64,000 bases of DNA from Arsukibacterium sp. UBA5043 (GCA_002415085.1 DIBV01000005.1:56399-120398); one strand, 5' to 3'; counted from the first letter of the stretch, positions 28,499-37,005 are shown. The notes: a model not told the origin generated them from the letters alone. Translations and numbers: made by a program.

Positions 28499-28933
28499 TT
28501 GCCCACAAATCGTTATCTTGTTGCTGCGGCACTTTGCTGCATTATCGCTGCTTTGGCACACCTGGGATGTATTGTCTTTGGCGGCGACTGGTACCGCTTT
28601 TTTGGTGCTGGCGAGCAGATGGCGCTGCTGGCAGAGCAGGGCAATCCCCACCCGACAATCGTTACTTCTGTTATGGTAACTGTGCTGCTGATCTGGGCGC
28701 TATTTGCCTTATCCGGGGCTGGGGTTATCCGCCGTTTACCGCTGCTGCGTACCGTGCTTTGTGTTATTTCTGCCATTTTTTTGCTACGTGGCCTGGCGTT
28801 CATTGCCATTATGCCGCTATTTCCCGACAACAGCCTGAGCTTCTGGTTGGTTAGCTCGGCTATTTGTCTGGTGATTGGCTTACTCTATGCTACTGGCACA
28901 GTGCAGACCTGGCGCCAACTGCGTCCCGCTTGA
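28499..28933 (+). CDS. Four-helix integral membrane protein, unknown function
   Basis: Protein of 144 residues with four hydrophobic segments, roughly 8-30, 57-77, 85-105 and 113-135. The start is set at TTG 28499 because AAGGAG lies six bases upstream; the frame is open to 28385, but the extra residues would be encoded by the CATTGT repeat and look non-protein-like. No known domain is recognised. Confidence 0.75.
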   Translation: MPTNRYLVAAALCCIIAALAHLGCIVFGGDWYRFFGAGEQMALLAEQGNPHPTIVTSVMVTVLLIWALFALSGAGVIRRLPLLRTVLCVISAIFLLRGLAFIAIMPLFPDNSLSFWLVSSAICLVIGLLYATGTVQTWRQLRPA

Positions 28934-29031
28934 ATATATTCTATTTACATTTTGATACCAAAAACTGACATCAGTGACCGTAAACTATGCTAACGTTTCA
29001 GCAATAAAATTAGCAAAAAAGGAATTTGTTG

Positions 29032-29700
29032 ATGGCGATTGATACCACTGGTGTGAAAATTGAAGACAGGCCCTTTGATCAGGTGCGGCAGGAGGCTATT
29101 GATCAGCTGATTATGAATTACAGCCATGGTGTGATATCAGCCGAAGCGTTTGAACGGCGGCTCGACGTTGCCTCTGACGCAACCAGCATTCAGGAACTGA
29201 TAGATGTGGTGGCAGACTTATCATTGCAGCCAGATAACCTGTATCAGCAGCAACGTGAGCGTAGTTTTACGCCGCGCTACCAGGCTGGCAATGACACCCG
29301 TAACGAAAATATTATTTGTGTCCTGTCATCAAATCAGCATAGTGGCCAATGGTTGGTGCCAGCTGAAATTCGTATTGTTAGTATCCTTGGCTCAGTAGAA
29401 CTGGATTTTTCTGAAGCGATTTTTCAGCATCAAAACATTGTTATCCGGGTAAATAACTGGATTGGCAGTTTAACCATTCTGGTTCCGGAGCAGGTTAATG
29501 TGGTATCGAATATGTTTAATATTATTGGCAGTACCGATAACAGAGCGCCTTGCATAGGCGATCGCCAGGCGCCACAAATTGTGGTGGAAGGGTACTCTAT
29601 TCTGGGCTCACTGGATGTGAAACTGAAAACGACGATGAAAGAGAAATTCACTGCCTTTGCCGACCAATGTCGGGCCATGTTTGGTTTAAGTAAATCATAG
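29032..29700 (+). CDS. DUF1707 and LiaF-like domain protein
   Basis: Protein of 222 residues. The N-terminal DUF1707 region (about 20-65, AIDQLIMNYSHGVISAEAFERRL) is followed by a linker and a C-terminal beta-repeat domain (RIVSILGSVELDFSEA, GSLTILVPEQVNVVSN, YSILGSLDVKLK) like the LiaF/cell-wall-active antibiotic response domain. No transmembrane helix is evident. Such proteins are linked to envelope stress sensing in Gram-positives; the role here is unknown. The ATG at 29032 is preferred, with AAAGGA eight bases upstream, over two in-frame TTG codons before it. Confidence 0.85.
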   Translation: MAIDTTGVKIEDRPFDQVRQEAIDQLIMNYSHGVISAEAFERRLDVASDATSIQELIDVVADLSLQPDNLYQQQRERSFTPRYQAGNDTRNENIICVLSSNQHSGQWLVPAEIRIVSILGSVELDFSEAIFQHQNIVIRVNNWIGSLTILVPEQVNVVSNMFNIIGSTDNRAPCIGDRQAPQIVVEGYSILGSLDVKLKTTMKEKFTAFADQCRAMFGLSKS

Positions 29701-29818
29701 GCATACGACTTACTTAATGAGTAAGTTGTTTGTTTTGCTGCGCTGTGCAATATTTAACCTGCATGCTCTCAACTGATTTCTCAAATTAGTGGAGCAGGCT
29801 TGATTGTGCTAACCGAAG

Positions 29819-29859
29819 CGCACCCACGTTATGGAGAGTAGCCCAGTGGGGGCATTTTT
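29819..29859 (+). terminator. Possible terminator or attenuator before the Cys-rich secreted protein gene
   Basis: GCACCCAC pairs with GTGGGGGC (one mismatch) across a 19-base loop and is followed by ATTTTTT. It may end the DUF1707 transcript or act as an attenuator for the next gene. The large loop makes it a weak candidate. Confidence 0.35.
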
Positions 29860-29883
29860 TCTATAACCTGTGGAGTGTTTTAT

Positions 29884-30642
29884 ATGGTCAGTAAAGTATT
29901 GCTATTTGTTTTGCTAATTAGCACGCCTTTGAGCCTAATAGCGGCACCAAAACTTACTATCTACGATGACGGCCGGTCCTGTCCGGCAAATTGTGATGCA
30001 CATGTAGTGGTACACAAAAGTTTAAACGGTACCAAGTTTGTACATGATCCGGATTCCAGTGTTAGTAACCCAGTTGCTTGTAAAATTAACTCGTTCTGTA
30101 AAATTTGTTTTGATGATAACGCCACAGAATGTTTAGTCACCCAATACAGAGGCTCTGGTCCAGGTAAGAATACGTTTGATTTGACGCCCGCTTTTTATCA
30201 GCAATGGTGCGCAAAAGATGATCTACCTAGTGCGCTGAAGTCCAAATGTCAGGCACTGCAAAAAATTGAGCGCAAGCTTGATGGAAGAGTGAATTGTATT
30301 AAAGAGCCTGACAACACGTTATGTATTGAATTAATTGCCAAGGCAGAGCAAGCGCAAGCGCGTGATAATCCGAAGTACGAGCAATGTTTGCAGATTGGCC
30401 AGACGGCTTACAACAGCGATAAGCAAGATGCAGAGAAAAGACAGCATCATTGTGCTTATGAATATGAATCTAACGGCGGTCCGAATAGCCGCGGACTTAA
30501 GTGGAAAAAATTGCTGCCTGGTGTGTGTCGTAAGGGCACTTATGTGGGGCGCGATGGCTTGGATTGTTGTTCAGGGGTTGCGTTTGCTGATGCTGCTTTT
30601 GGGGCAGAGTGCAGAGATTTTTATCCAAAAAAACCGCTGTAG
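29884..30642 (+). CDS. Secreted cysteine-rich protein, unknown function
   Basis: Protein of 252 residues with a clear N-terminal signal peptide (hydrophobic 5-20, cleavage near IAAPK). The mature part contains many cysteines, including CPANC, CKICF and DCCSG, suggesting several disulfides and a periplasmic or extracellular location. I recognise no family. The ATG at 29884 has GGAG eight bases upstream. It is followed by two more genes for exported proteins on the same strand. Confidence 0.8.
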   Translation: MVSKVLLFVLLISTPLSLIAAPKLTIYDDGRSCPANCDAHVVVHKSLNGTKFVHDPDSSVSNPVACKINSFCKICFDDNATECLVTQYRGSGPGKNTFDLTPAFYQQWCAKDDLPSALKSKCQALQKIERKLDGRVNCIKEPDNTLCIELIAKAEQAQARDNPKYEQCLQIGQTAYNSDKQDAEKRQHHCAYEYESNGGPNSRGLKWKKLLPGVCRKGTYVGRDGLDCCSGVAFADAAFGAECRDFYPKKPL

Positions 30643-30696
30643 CAACCTATAGTAAAAAGCTTTTTACCATACAGCAGTTCTTCGCAAGGAAAATAA

Positions 30697-31296
30697 ATGC
30701 TGACAAAATGTTCGAATCGGATGCTGGTAATACTGAGTTTAATGTGTTGTTCAAGCTTTGCATCGCCTGTTGGTTTTAAGCAACAATTGGCAGAGGCAGC
30801 CATGCAGCGTACCCATATGCAGGTGCGTTATGATGGTGCATATCGGCGTATTGGCTATCCGGGCGGTGATGTACCGGCAGATATTGGCGTGTGCACTGAT
30901 GTGGTTATTCGAAGCTATCGCAGCCTGGGTGTCGACTTGCAACAGTTGGTACACGAAGATATGCGCAGTAATTTCAGCAGTTATCCGTCAAAGCGGATCT
31001 GGGGGCTGAGTCGACCTGATAGCAATATCGACCACCGGCGGGTTCCCAATTTACAGGTGTTTTTCCGCCGCCATGGCACTGAGCTGGCTGTAACTCAGCA
31101 GGCTGCAGATTATAAGCCCGGCGCTATTGTCAGCTGGATGTTGCCGGGCAATTTGCCGCATATCGGAATTGTTAGTGATAAGCGAGTACCAGGCACTGAG
31201 CGGCTGATGATCGTGCATAACATTGGCGCCGGACCAAAACTGGAAGATATGTTGTTTTCCTATCCGATAACCGGTCACTTCTACTATTTTAAGTAA
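30697..31296 (+). CDS. DUF1287 exported protein
   Basis: DUF1287-family protein of 199 residues, probably periplasmic: signal peptide at residues 1-22 (cleavage near SFASP). Family blocks are GYPGGDVPADIGVCTDVVIR (C66), DLQQLVHEDM, NIDHRRVPNLQVFF and LPHIGIVSD, with Cys and His placed as in NlpC/P60-like amidase folds. The function of the family is not established; cell-wall amidase activity is a reasonable guess. AAGGA lies upstream of the ATG. Confidence 0.9.
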   Translation: MLTKCSNRMLVILSLMCCSSFASPVGFKQQLAEAAMQRTHMQVRYDGAYRRIGYPGGDVPADIGVCTDVVIRSYRSLGVDLQQLVHEDMRSNFSSYPSKRIWGLSRPDSNIDHRRVPNLQVFFRRHGTELAVTQQAADYKPGAIVSWMLPGNLPHIGIVSDKRVPGTERLMIVHNIGAGPKLEDMLFSYPITGHFYYFK

Positions 31297-31440
31297 TTCC
31301 TATAAACAATCGAAACGCCTGACTAAATTAGCTAAAGCAAAATTATCAATTGCATAGTGTCGCTAATCCATCTATAACTTAATATGCGTATTTCGTTAGT
31401 AAGAGGTACGAGCAGTAGAGAGTGTAATGGAGGACGCAGT

Positions 31441-31962
31441 GTGAGTATTTTTTTAAAGCCATATGTGTGGTTAGTCGTTGGCGTGTTGTCGCTGTCGTTT
31501 CAGGTTACTGCGGTAACAGTGCAGTTTAATTCAGATCGGAATTCGGCCTGCTGGCAAGTTATTGAACAAAGAAAACCCGGTTTTTGCCGGCTGTATTTTC
31601 AGTTTACCGGAACCAAACCTGATAGCGTATACGCTGATCAGGCATCGTTGAGCAACTCGATGAGTGATTATCCTGTCAAACGCAGTAGCTATCCCACTTC
31701 ATTTCAACAGTTGGAGTATGCATTGCAGTTTTTTCAGTACAGTGCACAGCGATTCAAAATTCGTAATAATCTGGTTTTTATCCGCTCTGACAATGGTGCT
31801 GTGCAACTCAATATGGGTATTCTTACCTCTGCCAGTGGTGGCTACAGCTATTTACTTGCCGACAACGATAACCAGATTAAACAGTTGATTGCCGATTTAC
31901 AAAAAACTGACCCGCAATCAACACGCTATCAGCGAAGTATTGAACAACTTTTTCAAAATTAA
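31441..31962 (+). CDS. Secreted hypothetical protein
   Basis: Protein of 173 residues with a signal peptide (MSIFLKPYVWLVVGVLSLSF, cleavage near VTAV) and a mature domain without recognised family. It contains two early cysteines (C31 and C41 region) and a Gln- and Tyr-rich middle. The GTG at 31441 is chosen over the open frame to 31384 because GGAGGA lies six bases upstream and the signal peptide then sits at the true N-terminus. Confidence 0.75.
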   Translation: MSIFLKPYVWLVVGVLSLSFQVTAVTVQFNSDRNSACWQVIEQRKPGFCRLYFQFTGTKPDSVYADQASLSNSMSDYPVKRSSYPTSFQQLEYALQFFQYSAQRFKIRNNLVFIRSDNGAVQLNMGILTSASGGYSYLLADNDNQIKQLIADLQKTDPQSTRYQRSIEQLFQN

Positions 31963-32078
31963 TCCAAACACTGCTAATTCAGTGTTAGTTCATTACCGGC
32001 GACGTACGGTGATGTTCTGATTTTGATTTTGAACCGTTGTTGCAGCTAGTCGTTTGCGCGGTCTGGAATGGGAAAGGA

Positions 32079-32756
32079 ATGGATACCATCACAACGTTGC
32101 TGGCAAAGTTGCCAGCTCATACCCTACCTGAGTATTATATCTGGCTATATATCGTTACAAACCTGTTATGGTTTGCCTTATTTTGTTTTGGTAAACAGGC
32201 AGCGCGTAATCGTTATCAAAGGCTTGAGCATTCGTTAAACCTCGAACTTGAGCGCCGTCGTAAAGTTTACGAACTTAAAATCTGTCAGTATGAAGACTAT
32301 TGCCATGAGCTTGAGGCATTTCGTCTCAGACATCAGAATGATTATCAAAAGGTGTTCCTGCCACTTTTTACCGAATTTAATAACCGATATCAGGCCGCTG
32401 AAGCAGCAGAAGACACAGCTGCAGCGTCTTTGGCGACCTTATGGTTCTCCGGAGAAATTCAAAAGGTTGCTACTGCCACTTCAACTGAATTACACATTCT
32501 TGATAAACAAACCGCCGAACTGAAGCTTAGTGCTGCTGACGATGTGGTTGAGATCTTGCTCGATATTCAGCAACTGTATCAGAATTTGCTTGTAGTATCT
32601 GGCGAGCAGATGAATCAATTGGTTGCTATAACCCTGAGTAAAGATTATGAGGCGGTTAAATTTATGGCCGAGAAGTTACAGCAAGTTGGTAGTCAGTTAC
32701 AACAAAGCAGTGAGCAACTCATGCAAGCTATTCGTCGCGATTTACTAAACTTCTGA
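32079..32756 (+). CDS. Membrane-anchored coiled-coil protein, unknown function
   Basis: Protein of 225 residues. One transmembrane helix (about 19-38, IWLYIVTNLLWFALFCFG) is followed by a long charged helical region from about 45 to the end, rich in Leu, Glu and Gln, typical of coiled coils. The topology suggests a cytoplasmic coiled coil anchored at the inner membrane. No family is recognised. The start at 32079 is tentative: an upstream in-frame TTG at 32037 would add 14 residues, but has no ribosome site. Confidence 0.65.
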   Translation: MDTITTLLAKLPAHTLPEYYIWLYIVTNLLWFALFCFGKQAARNRYQRLEHSLNLELERRRKVYELKICQYEDYCHELEAFRLRHQNDYQKVFLPLFTEFNNRYQAAEAAEDTAAASLATLWFSGEIQKVATATSTELHILDKQTAELKLSAADDVVEILLDIQQLYQNLLVVSGEQMNQLVAITLSKDYEAVKFMAEKLQQVGSQLQQSSEQLMQAIRRDLLNF

Positions 32757-32810
32757 CTGATCGTCACTTCAAAACTTTCTGATGGTGGAAGAGTATCGTG
32801 TTTTGAGAGC

Positions 32811-33380
32811 TTAACAAACGCGTTGCTCAGATTTATCGCCGGCCAAAGCCATCAAAGATGCGCCATACCTATTCTGTAAACGAATATTGACCAGCTGACA
32901 ACCGTCAGTAAGATTCAGGGTATCCAGCTCCCGCCAGACACTAAGTTGCATATGTGGTCGAAGCAGCTGAGTTAGCGCTGCTAATTCAGTGTCGCTGAAT
33001 TGATAGTAGCCCACGTTAGCGTCACCCGGGTAGTGTCGGATTTTATCGGTTTGCTGTTCTGATAAAAATAAAATGACCCTATCTGCCTGATGCAAAGCCC
33101 GACGCATACCTTTGCCAGTTAACGGTTCAACCGCAGCCCATAGGGTGTAGTGTTGGCAATCATCTTTTAGGTATAAGTCAGGCAGTTTTTCGGTATGAGA
33201 CGTGTTATTCCAAACTGGACTTTGCTCATAAAGGGTAAGATAAGCTAGCAATCGTCTGCCAAAATGCTCTGCTGACTCACCCTGATACGGGGCAATATAA
33301 TGGCGATGTTGCTGAAAAACTTTGTGCATTTCGCAGCTGTAGCTTAAGTCGAGTGTAACTAATTTTGTACTCATCAGCAT
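32811..33380 (-). CDS. YaeQ family protein
   Basis: About 189 residues with the YaeQ layout: an N-terminal strand-helix region, EHFGRRLLAYLTLYE (the ETxERMMLRLLAWL counterpart), LPDLYLKDDCQHYTLWAAVE and GMRRALHQADRVILFL, then a C-terminal region about Trp-rich strands. YaeQ proteins have a PD-(D/E)XK nuclease-like fold, but no established activity. This copy is divergent from E. coli YaeQ. The ATG at 33380 has GGTGA six bases upstream; another ATG at 33374 is possible. Confidence 0.8.
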   Translation of the reverse strand: MLMSTKLVTLDLSYSCEMHKVFQQHRHYIAPYQGESAEHFGRRLLAYLTLYEQSPVWNNTSHTEKLPDLYLKDDCQHYTLWAAVEPLTGKGMRRALHQADRVILFLSEQQTDKIRHYPGDANVGYYQFSDTELAALTQLLRPHMQLSVWRELDTLNLTDGCQLVNIRLQNRYGASLMALAGDKSEQRVC

Positions 33381-33549
33381 TTCTATCACCGGGGATCACA
33401 GTCAAATTTTCATTTCCAGGCTGGGATCTACTGTATCTGATTAAACCGCTATCTGGTTAATCATCATATTATTAGGATAAAAATCTCTGCAATAACTATT
33501 CCATTTTAAATATTAGTGTTTAGACAATACAATTGGTAGCAGGTGAAAG

Positions 33550-34249
33550 CTATAAACTCCAATGCTGACGAAAAGCACTGGCCTGACGGCGGGATATTTC
33601 TACCTGTTTATTGTGTTGTAACTGAACATCAAAACCGCCACTGACTGATGGTGCTATCTCATTAATATAATGGGTGTTTATAATCCAGCTTCTGTTTGCC
33701 CGAAAAAAAACAGTCAGCAGGTAGGCGTTGTGCGATCGCACCTATACTCCGGTAGGTAGCAGGGGACGCTTGTGCCAGATGGACCCGGGTGTAATTACCC
33801 ATAGCCTCAAAACAAATGACCTCAGCAAGTTTTACAAAAAAACAATGATCCCCATCTTTGATGAAAAATTGCTGATGTAACGCTAATTTTTGCTCATTTT
33901 GACTAACCGGTTGTAACTTATCAAATGCAGCTTGCAAGCGCGGCAAAGTAACGGGTTTGAGCAAGTAATCCAATGCGTTAAATTCAAACGACTTAACAGC
34001 GTAATGGTCATAGGCGGTAACAAAAATAACCTGTGGCAGGTAATCCAGTTGTTCCTGCAGTGTAAAGCCGTCGCCGCCTGGCATATTAATGTCCAGCAAT
34101 ACAACGTCTGGTTTTAATGTCTCTATTTGTTGCTTTGCCTGGCTGATATTGGCTGCCTCGGCAACCAGGCTGGCACCGCTGATATGGCTTAATTGTTCGG
34201 TTAATTCCAGCCTGGCCAGCCGGCTGTCATCGACAACAACTACCTTCAT
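33550..34249 (-). pseudogene. LytTR-type response regulator, frame broken at a T8 run
   Basis: Two-component response regulator with a receiver domain (1-115, phospho-acceptor D53, T78, K97) and a C-terminal LytTR DNA-binding domain. The reading frame that starts at 34249 leaves the LytTR domain after ADCFF and stops at 33662 (195 residues). The rest of LytTR (RANRSWIINTHYINEI to the stop at 33550) continues in another frame. The break is at eight T in the mRNA sense (A8 at 33703-33710); seven would restore a normal protein of 232 residues. It could be a real mutation, transcript slippage or a sequencing error. It starts one base after the kinase stop. Confidence 0.8.
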
Positions 34250-34250
34250 A

Positions 34251-35312
34251 TTAGAACTCCAGTGGCAAACGAATGTGAGTTTTTACTTTATTATGTTCGC
34301 TTTGCAGCGCTAAGCCTGTATCCCGGCAATCGGGATAGAGCAACGTCAGTCGTTGCCTGATGTTTTGTAAGCCTACCCCCGGCCTTTTAACGTTGAGATC
34401 GAGCTTACCATCATTGCTGATGATGATATGCAGCATCGTATCGCTGCAAGACACCGTTACGTCGATACTGCCACCGGCAACTTCGGTACTGATACCATGT
34501 TTAATGGCATTTTCAACACACAATTGTAATAGCAGTTTAGGCACCAGTGCTTGCTGGCAGCGAACTGGTGCGTTAACAGAAAAACGCAAACGCTCTTCGA
34601 ACTGAATAGAGCATAGTGCGATATATTCATTAACAATAGCCAGCTCGGCGCTCAGGGTGACTTTGCTTTTATCGTCTTTACTCAGGCTGTAACGCAGCAT
34701 GTCAGCAAGCCGGGCCAGCATTTCTCTGGCTCCCCCGGGGTCTTCCAGGATTAGCGCCCTGATATTATTAATAGCATTAAATAAAAAATGGGGGTTTAAC
34801 TGGTTTTTCAAGGCATCAAGCTGGCTGGATTTCAGTAGCTTGCTGGTTTGGCGTAGCTGACGTACTTTACTGATACTGAAATAGAGTACTGACCAGAACA
34901 GTAATGCCAGCAGCATATTGAAAAAATTGCCGGTAAAAACCAATTTAGCAACAAGAAGTTGTTGAGATGAGGGGATTGGATTGGTCACCCCGAAATGGGC
35001 CAGCATAAACACCATGCTCAGTAATATTGTCCCTGCAATCGCAGCAAAAAACAAACTGCAGATCCCCAGATATATCACCTGTTGCCAGATTATCCGTCTG
35101 CGCATGTGTTTTTTATAGCCACTGCGGATGAAGTGAGAGCCAATAGCACTGCTGCCTACCAGTACCAGTGCATAAAGCCATTCAACCGGCGTAAAGATAG
35201 GCCGAAGCCAGGCGCTAAAGCCAATTGCCGCATATAATATGAACCAGCCGAGCAGCTGACAGATAAGATAAGCATGACGATGCTGTGTCTCGTTGTCTGG
35301 TTCTAACTTCAT
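34251..35312 (-). CDS. LytS/YehU-type sensor histidine kinase
   Basis: Membrane sensor kinase of 353 residues. Four hydrophobic segments span about 15-35, 45-62, 78-105 and 122-148. The His_kinase domain has LKNQLNPHFLFNAINNIRAL with phosphorylated H175, then an HATPase_c domain with LCVENAIKHGIS (N box) and GVGLQNIRQRL (G box). There is no recognisable extracellular ligand domain. The start overlaps the stop of the hydrolase gene by four bases (ATGA), and the response regulator follows by one base, so hydrolase, kinase and regulator form one transcript. Confidence 0.93.
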   Translation of the reverse strand: MKLEPDNETQHRHAYLICQLLGWFILYAAIGFSAWLRPIFTPVEWLYALVLVGSSAIGSHFIRSGYKKHMRRRIIWQQVIYLGICSLFFAAIAGTILLSMVFMLAHFGVTNPIPSSQQLLVAKLVFTGNFFNMLLALLFWSVLYFSISKVRQLRQTSKLLKSSQLDALKNQLNPHFLFNAINNIRALILEDPGGAREMLARLADMLRYSLSKDDKSKVTLSAELAIVNEYIALCSIQFEERLRFSVNAPVRCQQALVPKLLLQLCVENAIKHGISTEVAGGSIDVTVSCSDTMLHIIISNDGKLDLNVKRPGVGLQNIRQRLTLLYPDCRDTGLALQSEHNKVKTHIRLPLEF

Positions 35313-36331
35313 GGTTGAGCGTCAGCGTTGATTGTGCTGCCAGCTCGCTGGCGTAACTGTTGTAACAGGGCCATACCGCCCGGCGTTACCGGATTAGTTG
35401 AATTGCTCAGAATAACAATCCCCACTTGTTCAGCTGGTGCAAACCCAACAAAAGAATTAAAACCACCGGTCTGACCGTTATGCCAAACAAGCCCATGGCG
35501 TTGCAGCATCCAACCAAATCCAATATCAGGATCAGACGTCAGAGGTTTAATCGATAATTGCATAGCGACACGAAGCTGTTGCTTTTTACTTGTCCCGTCA
35601 GACTCTGTTGCAGTAGCTTGCAGGTAATACTGTAGCAGTAGCGCCATATCATCAATTGTTGAAAGCACCGCCCCTGCGCCTGCCAATGCCTGAAAATGCC
35701 AATTAGCTACTGGCGTTTCATAAATCTGATAGCCCTGAGCGCGGTTGGGATAGCGGCTATTGGTCAGGGCAACTTTACTGTCTGACATACCGATTGGAGC
35801 AAATATTTGCTGTTGCATAATCTCAGCAAAAGTACTGTCTTGCTGCCGGCTCACTAATTCTGCCAGTAAGCCAAAACCAAAATTAGAATATTCAAACTGC
35901 TGTTCACCGGGCTGTACCTGTTGCAATGCTGACATTAAATCCGCACGGGTATAATTTGCATAAGGGTCGGTTACGTCAGTTAATGTCAGGTTTGCAGGTA
36001 AGCGCGGCAGACCGCTGGTATGTGTCAGTAAGTGAGCCAGGCTATATTGATGTTGCTGGTATTCGGGCGCCTGCAACAGCGACGCCACGGTATCGCTAAG
36101 CGACAATTGCTGCTTGGTGACAGCCAACGCAGTCAGCAAGCCAACTAAGGGTTTGGTGACAGAACCAATTTCAAACAACGTTTTATTGCTGACGGCAAGG
36201 TTTTGCTGATGGTCTGCAAAACCATGCAGATAAAAGCGGGTTTGGTTATCGCTGATGGTGGCAACTGCTACGCCTGCACTGCTGAATTCAGCTTTTAACC
36301 ATTGCTCAATATCGGCTAACGTCGGCTGCAA
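35309..36331 (-). CDS. Serine hydrolase, beta-lactamase/penicillin-binding-like, C-terminal half of a split gene
   Basis: Class C beta-lactamase-like serine hydrolase domain. Motifs: SVTK with nucleophile S57 and K60, YSN at 148-150, and HNGQTGG replacing the usual KTG/HTGG. The domain is complete but has no signal peptide, and the only start is a TTG without a good ribosome site. The same frame is open back to the A9 run at 36350-36358, so a -1 shift there joins it to the exported N-terminal protein encoded upstream, giving about 565 residues. Substrate unknown; family members include esterases and peptidases as well as beta-lactamases. Confidence 0.85.
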   Translation of the reverse strand: MQPTLADIEQWLKAEFSSAGVAVATISDNQTRFYLHGFADHQQNLAVSNKTLFEIGSVTKPLVGLLTALAVTKQQLSLSDTVASLLQAPEYQQHQYSLAHLLTHTSGLPRLPANLTLTDVTDPYANYTRADLMSALQQVQPGEQQFEYSNFGFGLLAELVSRQQDSTFAEIMQQQIFAPIGMSDSKVALTNSRYPNRAQGYQIYETPVANWHFQALAGAGAVLSTIDDMALLLQYYLQATATESDGTSKKQQLRVAMQLSIKPLTSDPDIGFGWMLQRHGLVWHNGQTGGFNSFVGFAPAEQVGIVILSNSTNPVTPGGMALLQQLRQRAGSTINADAQP

Positions 36332-36339
36332 TGGTTGAC

Positions 36340-37005
36340 TCAGCCCGGCTTTTTTTTTAAAACCAACGGCATAGCCGCACCCTGCACAAAAGTCCCTTGC
36401 CAGCCGTTATCCATCCAGGTCGCGCTATAGCTGGCATTTATAATAGCAGAGCTGAAATCCAGCTTTTCTGCAGTGATACTGAATGAATCAACCGGAATAC
36501 CAAAGCTCTGCTGTTTCGGACTGTCGAGCGTGACATGATAGCCTTCACCTGATACCGCTATGTTTAACACCAGTGGCAGGCGGGCACTGTTATTGATAAT
36601 AAGATCGCCATACCAACTGCCTTCATTTGCCAGCAATTTGAGCTGCTGCTCATTAAGTTTTGTTAAGTACAGCTCACGGGCTTTACCCTGAGTAAACTTG
36701 CCCTGCAGCTGACCTTTTACCAGGGTACCACTAAAACTGGCATTTAGCTTATCGTCCTGAAACTGGACACTTTGACCGTCGACGCTAAACTGGCTGGGAC
36801 GATAATCAAACATTCCCTGATTGGGGCTGTCCAGGGTAAGGGAATATCCATCAGGCATATTGCTGATATTAATGCCAATCGTCAGTGCTGCCTGCGGCGC
36901 CATCTGCAGTTGTCCGCGCCATTTCCCGCTCAACTGCTCAGCACTAACTGCTGACGCACCGATTATCATTAGTAAAACGGTGAACCATGCGAGGGCCTGT
37001 TGCAT
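36340..37005 (-). CDS. Exported protein with two repeated beta domains, N-terminal half of a split serine hydrolase gene
   Basis: Protein of 221 residues with a signal peptide (MQQALAWFTVLLMIIGASAV, cleavage near VSAEQ) and two copies of a ~95-residue beta domain: LSGKWRGQLQ...LTLDSPNQG...GKFTQGKARELYL and GSWYGDLI...VTLDSPKQQ...GTFVQGAAMPLVL. This domain usually precedes alpha/beta or serine hydrolase domains. The frame ends shortly after a KKK run encoded by TTA AAA AAA AAG. The start at 37005 has AAGGAG six bases upstream. An upstream in-frame start at 37041 is less likely because it would bury the signal peptide. Confidence 0.8.
   Translation of the reverse strand: MQQALAWFTVLLMIIGASAVSAEQLSGKWRGQLQMAPQAALTIGINISNMPDGYSLTLDSPNQGMFDYRPSQFSVDGQSVQFQDDKLNASFSGTLVKGQLQGKFTQGKARELYLTKLNEQQLKLLANEGSWYGDLIINNSARLPLVLNIAVSGEGYHVTLDSPKQQSFGIPVDSFSITAEKLDFSSAIINASYSATWMDNGWQGTFVQGAAMPLVLKKKPG
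36349..36358 (-). other. Candidate -1 slippery sequence A AAA AAG with downstream stem
   Basis: In the mRNA sense the zero-frame codons are TTA AAA AAA AAG, ending in the heptamer A AAA AAG known from E. coli dnaX. A -1 shift leads exactly into the serine hydrolase frame (GCC GGG CTG AGT...). Three bases after the heptamer, GGCTG can pair with CAGCC across a 12-base loop. The zero frame stops two codons after AAG CCG GGC. Function is inferred; a plain indel in A9 is the alternative. Confidence 0.5.
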
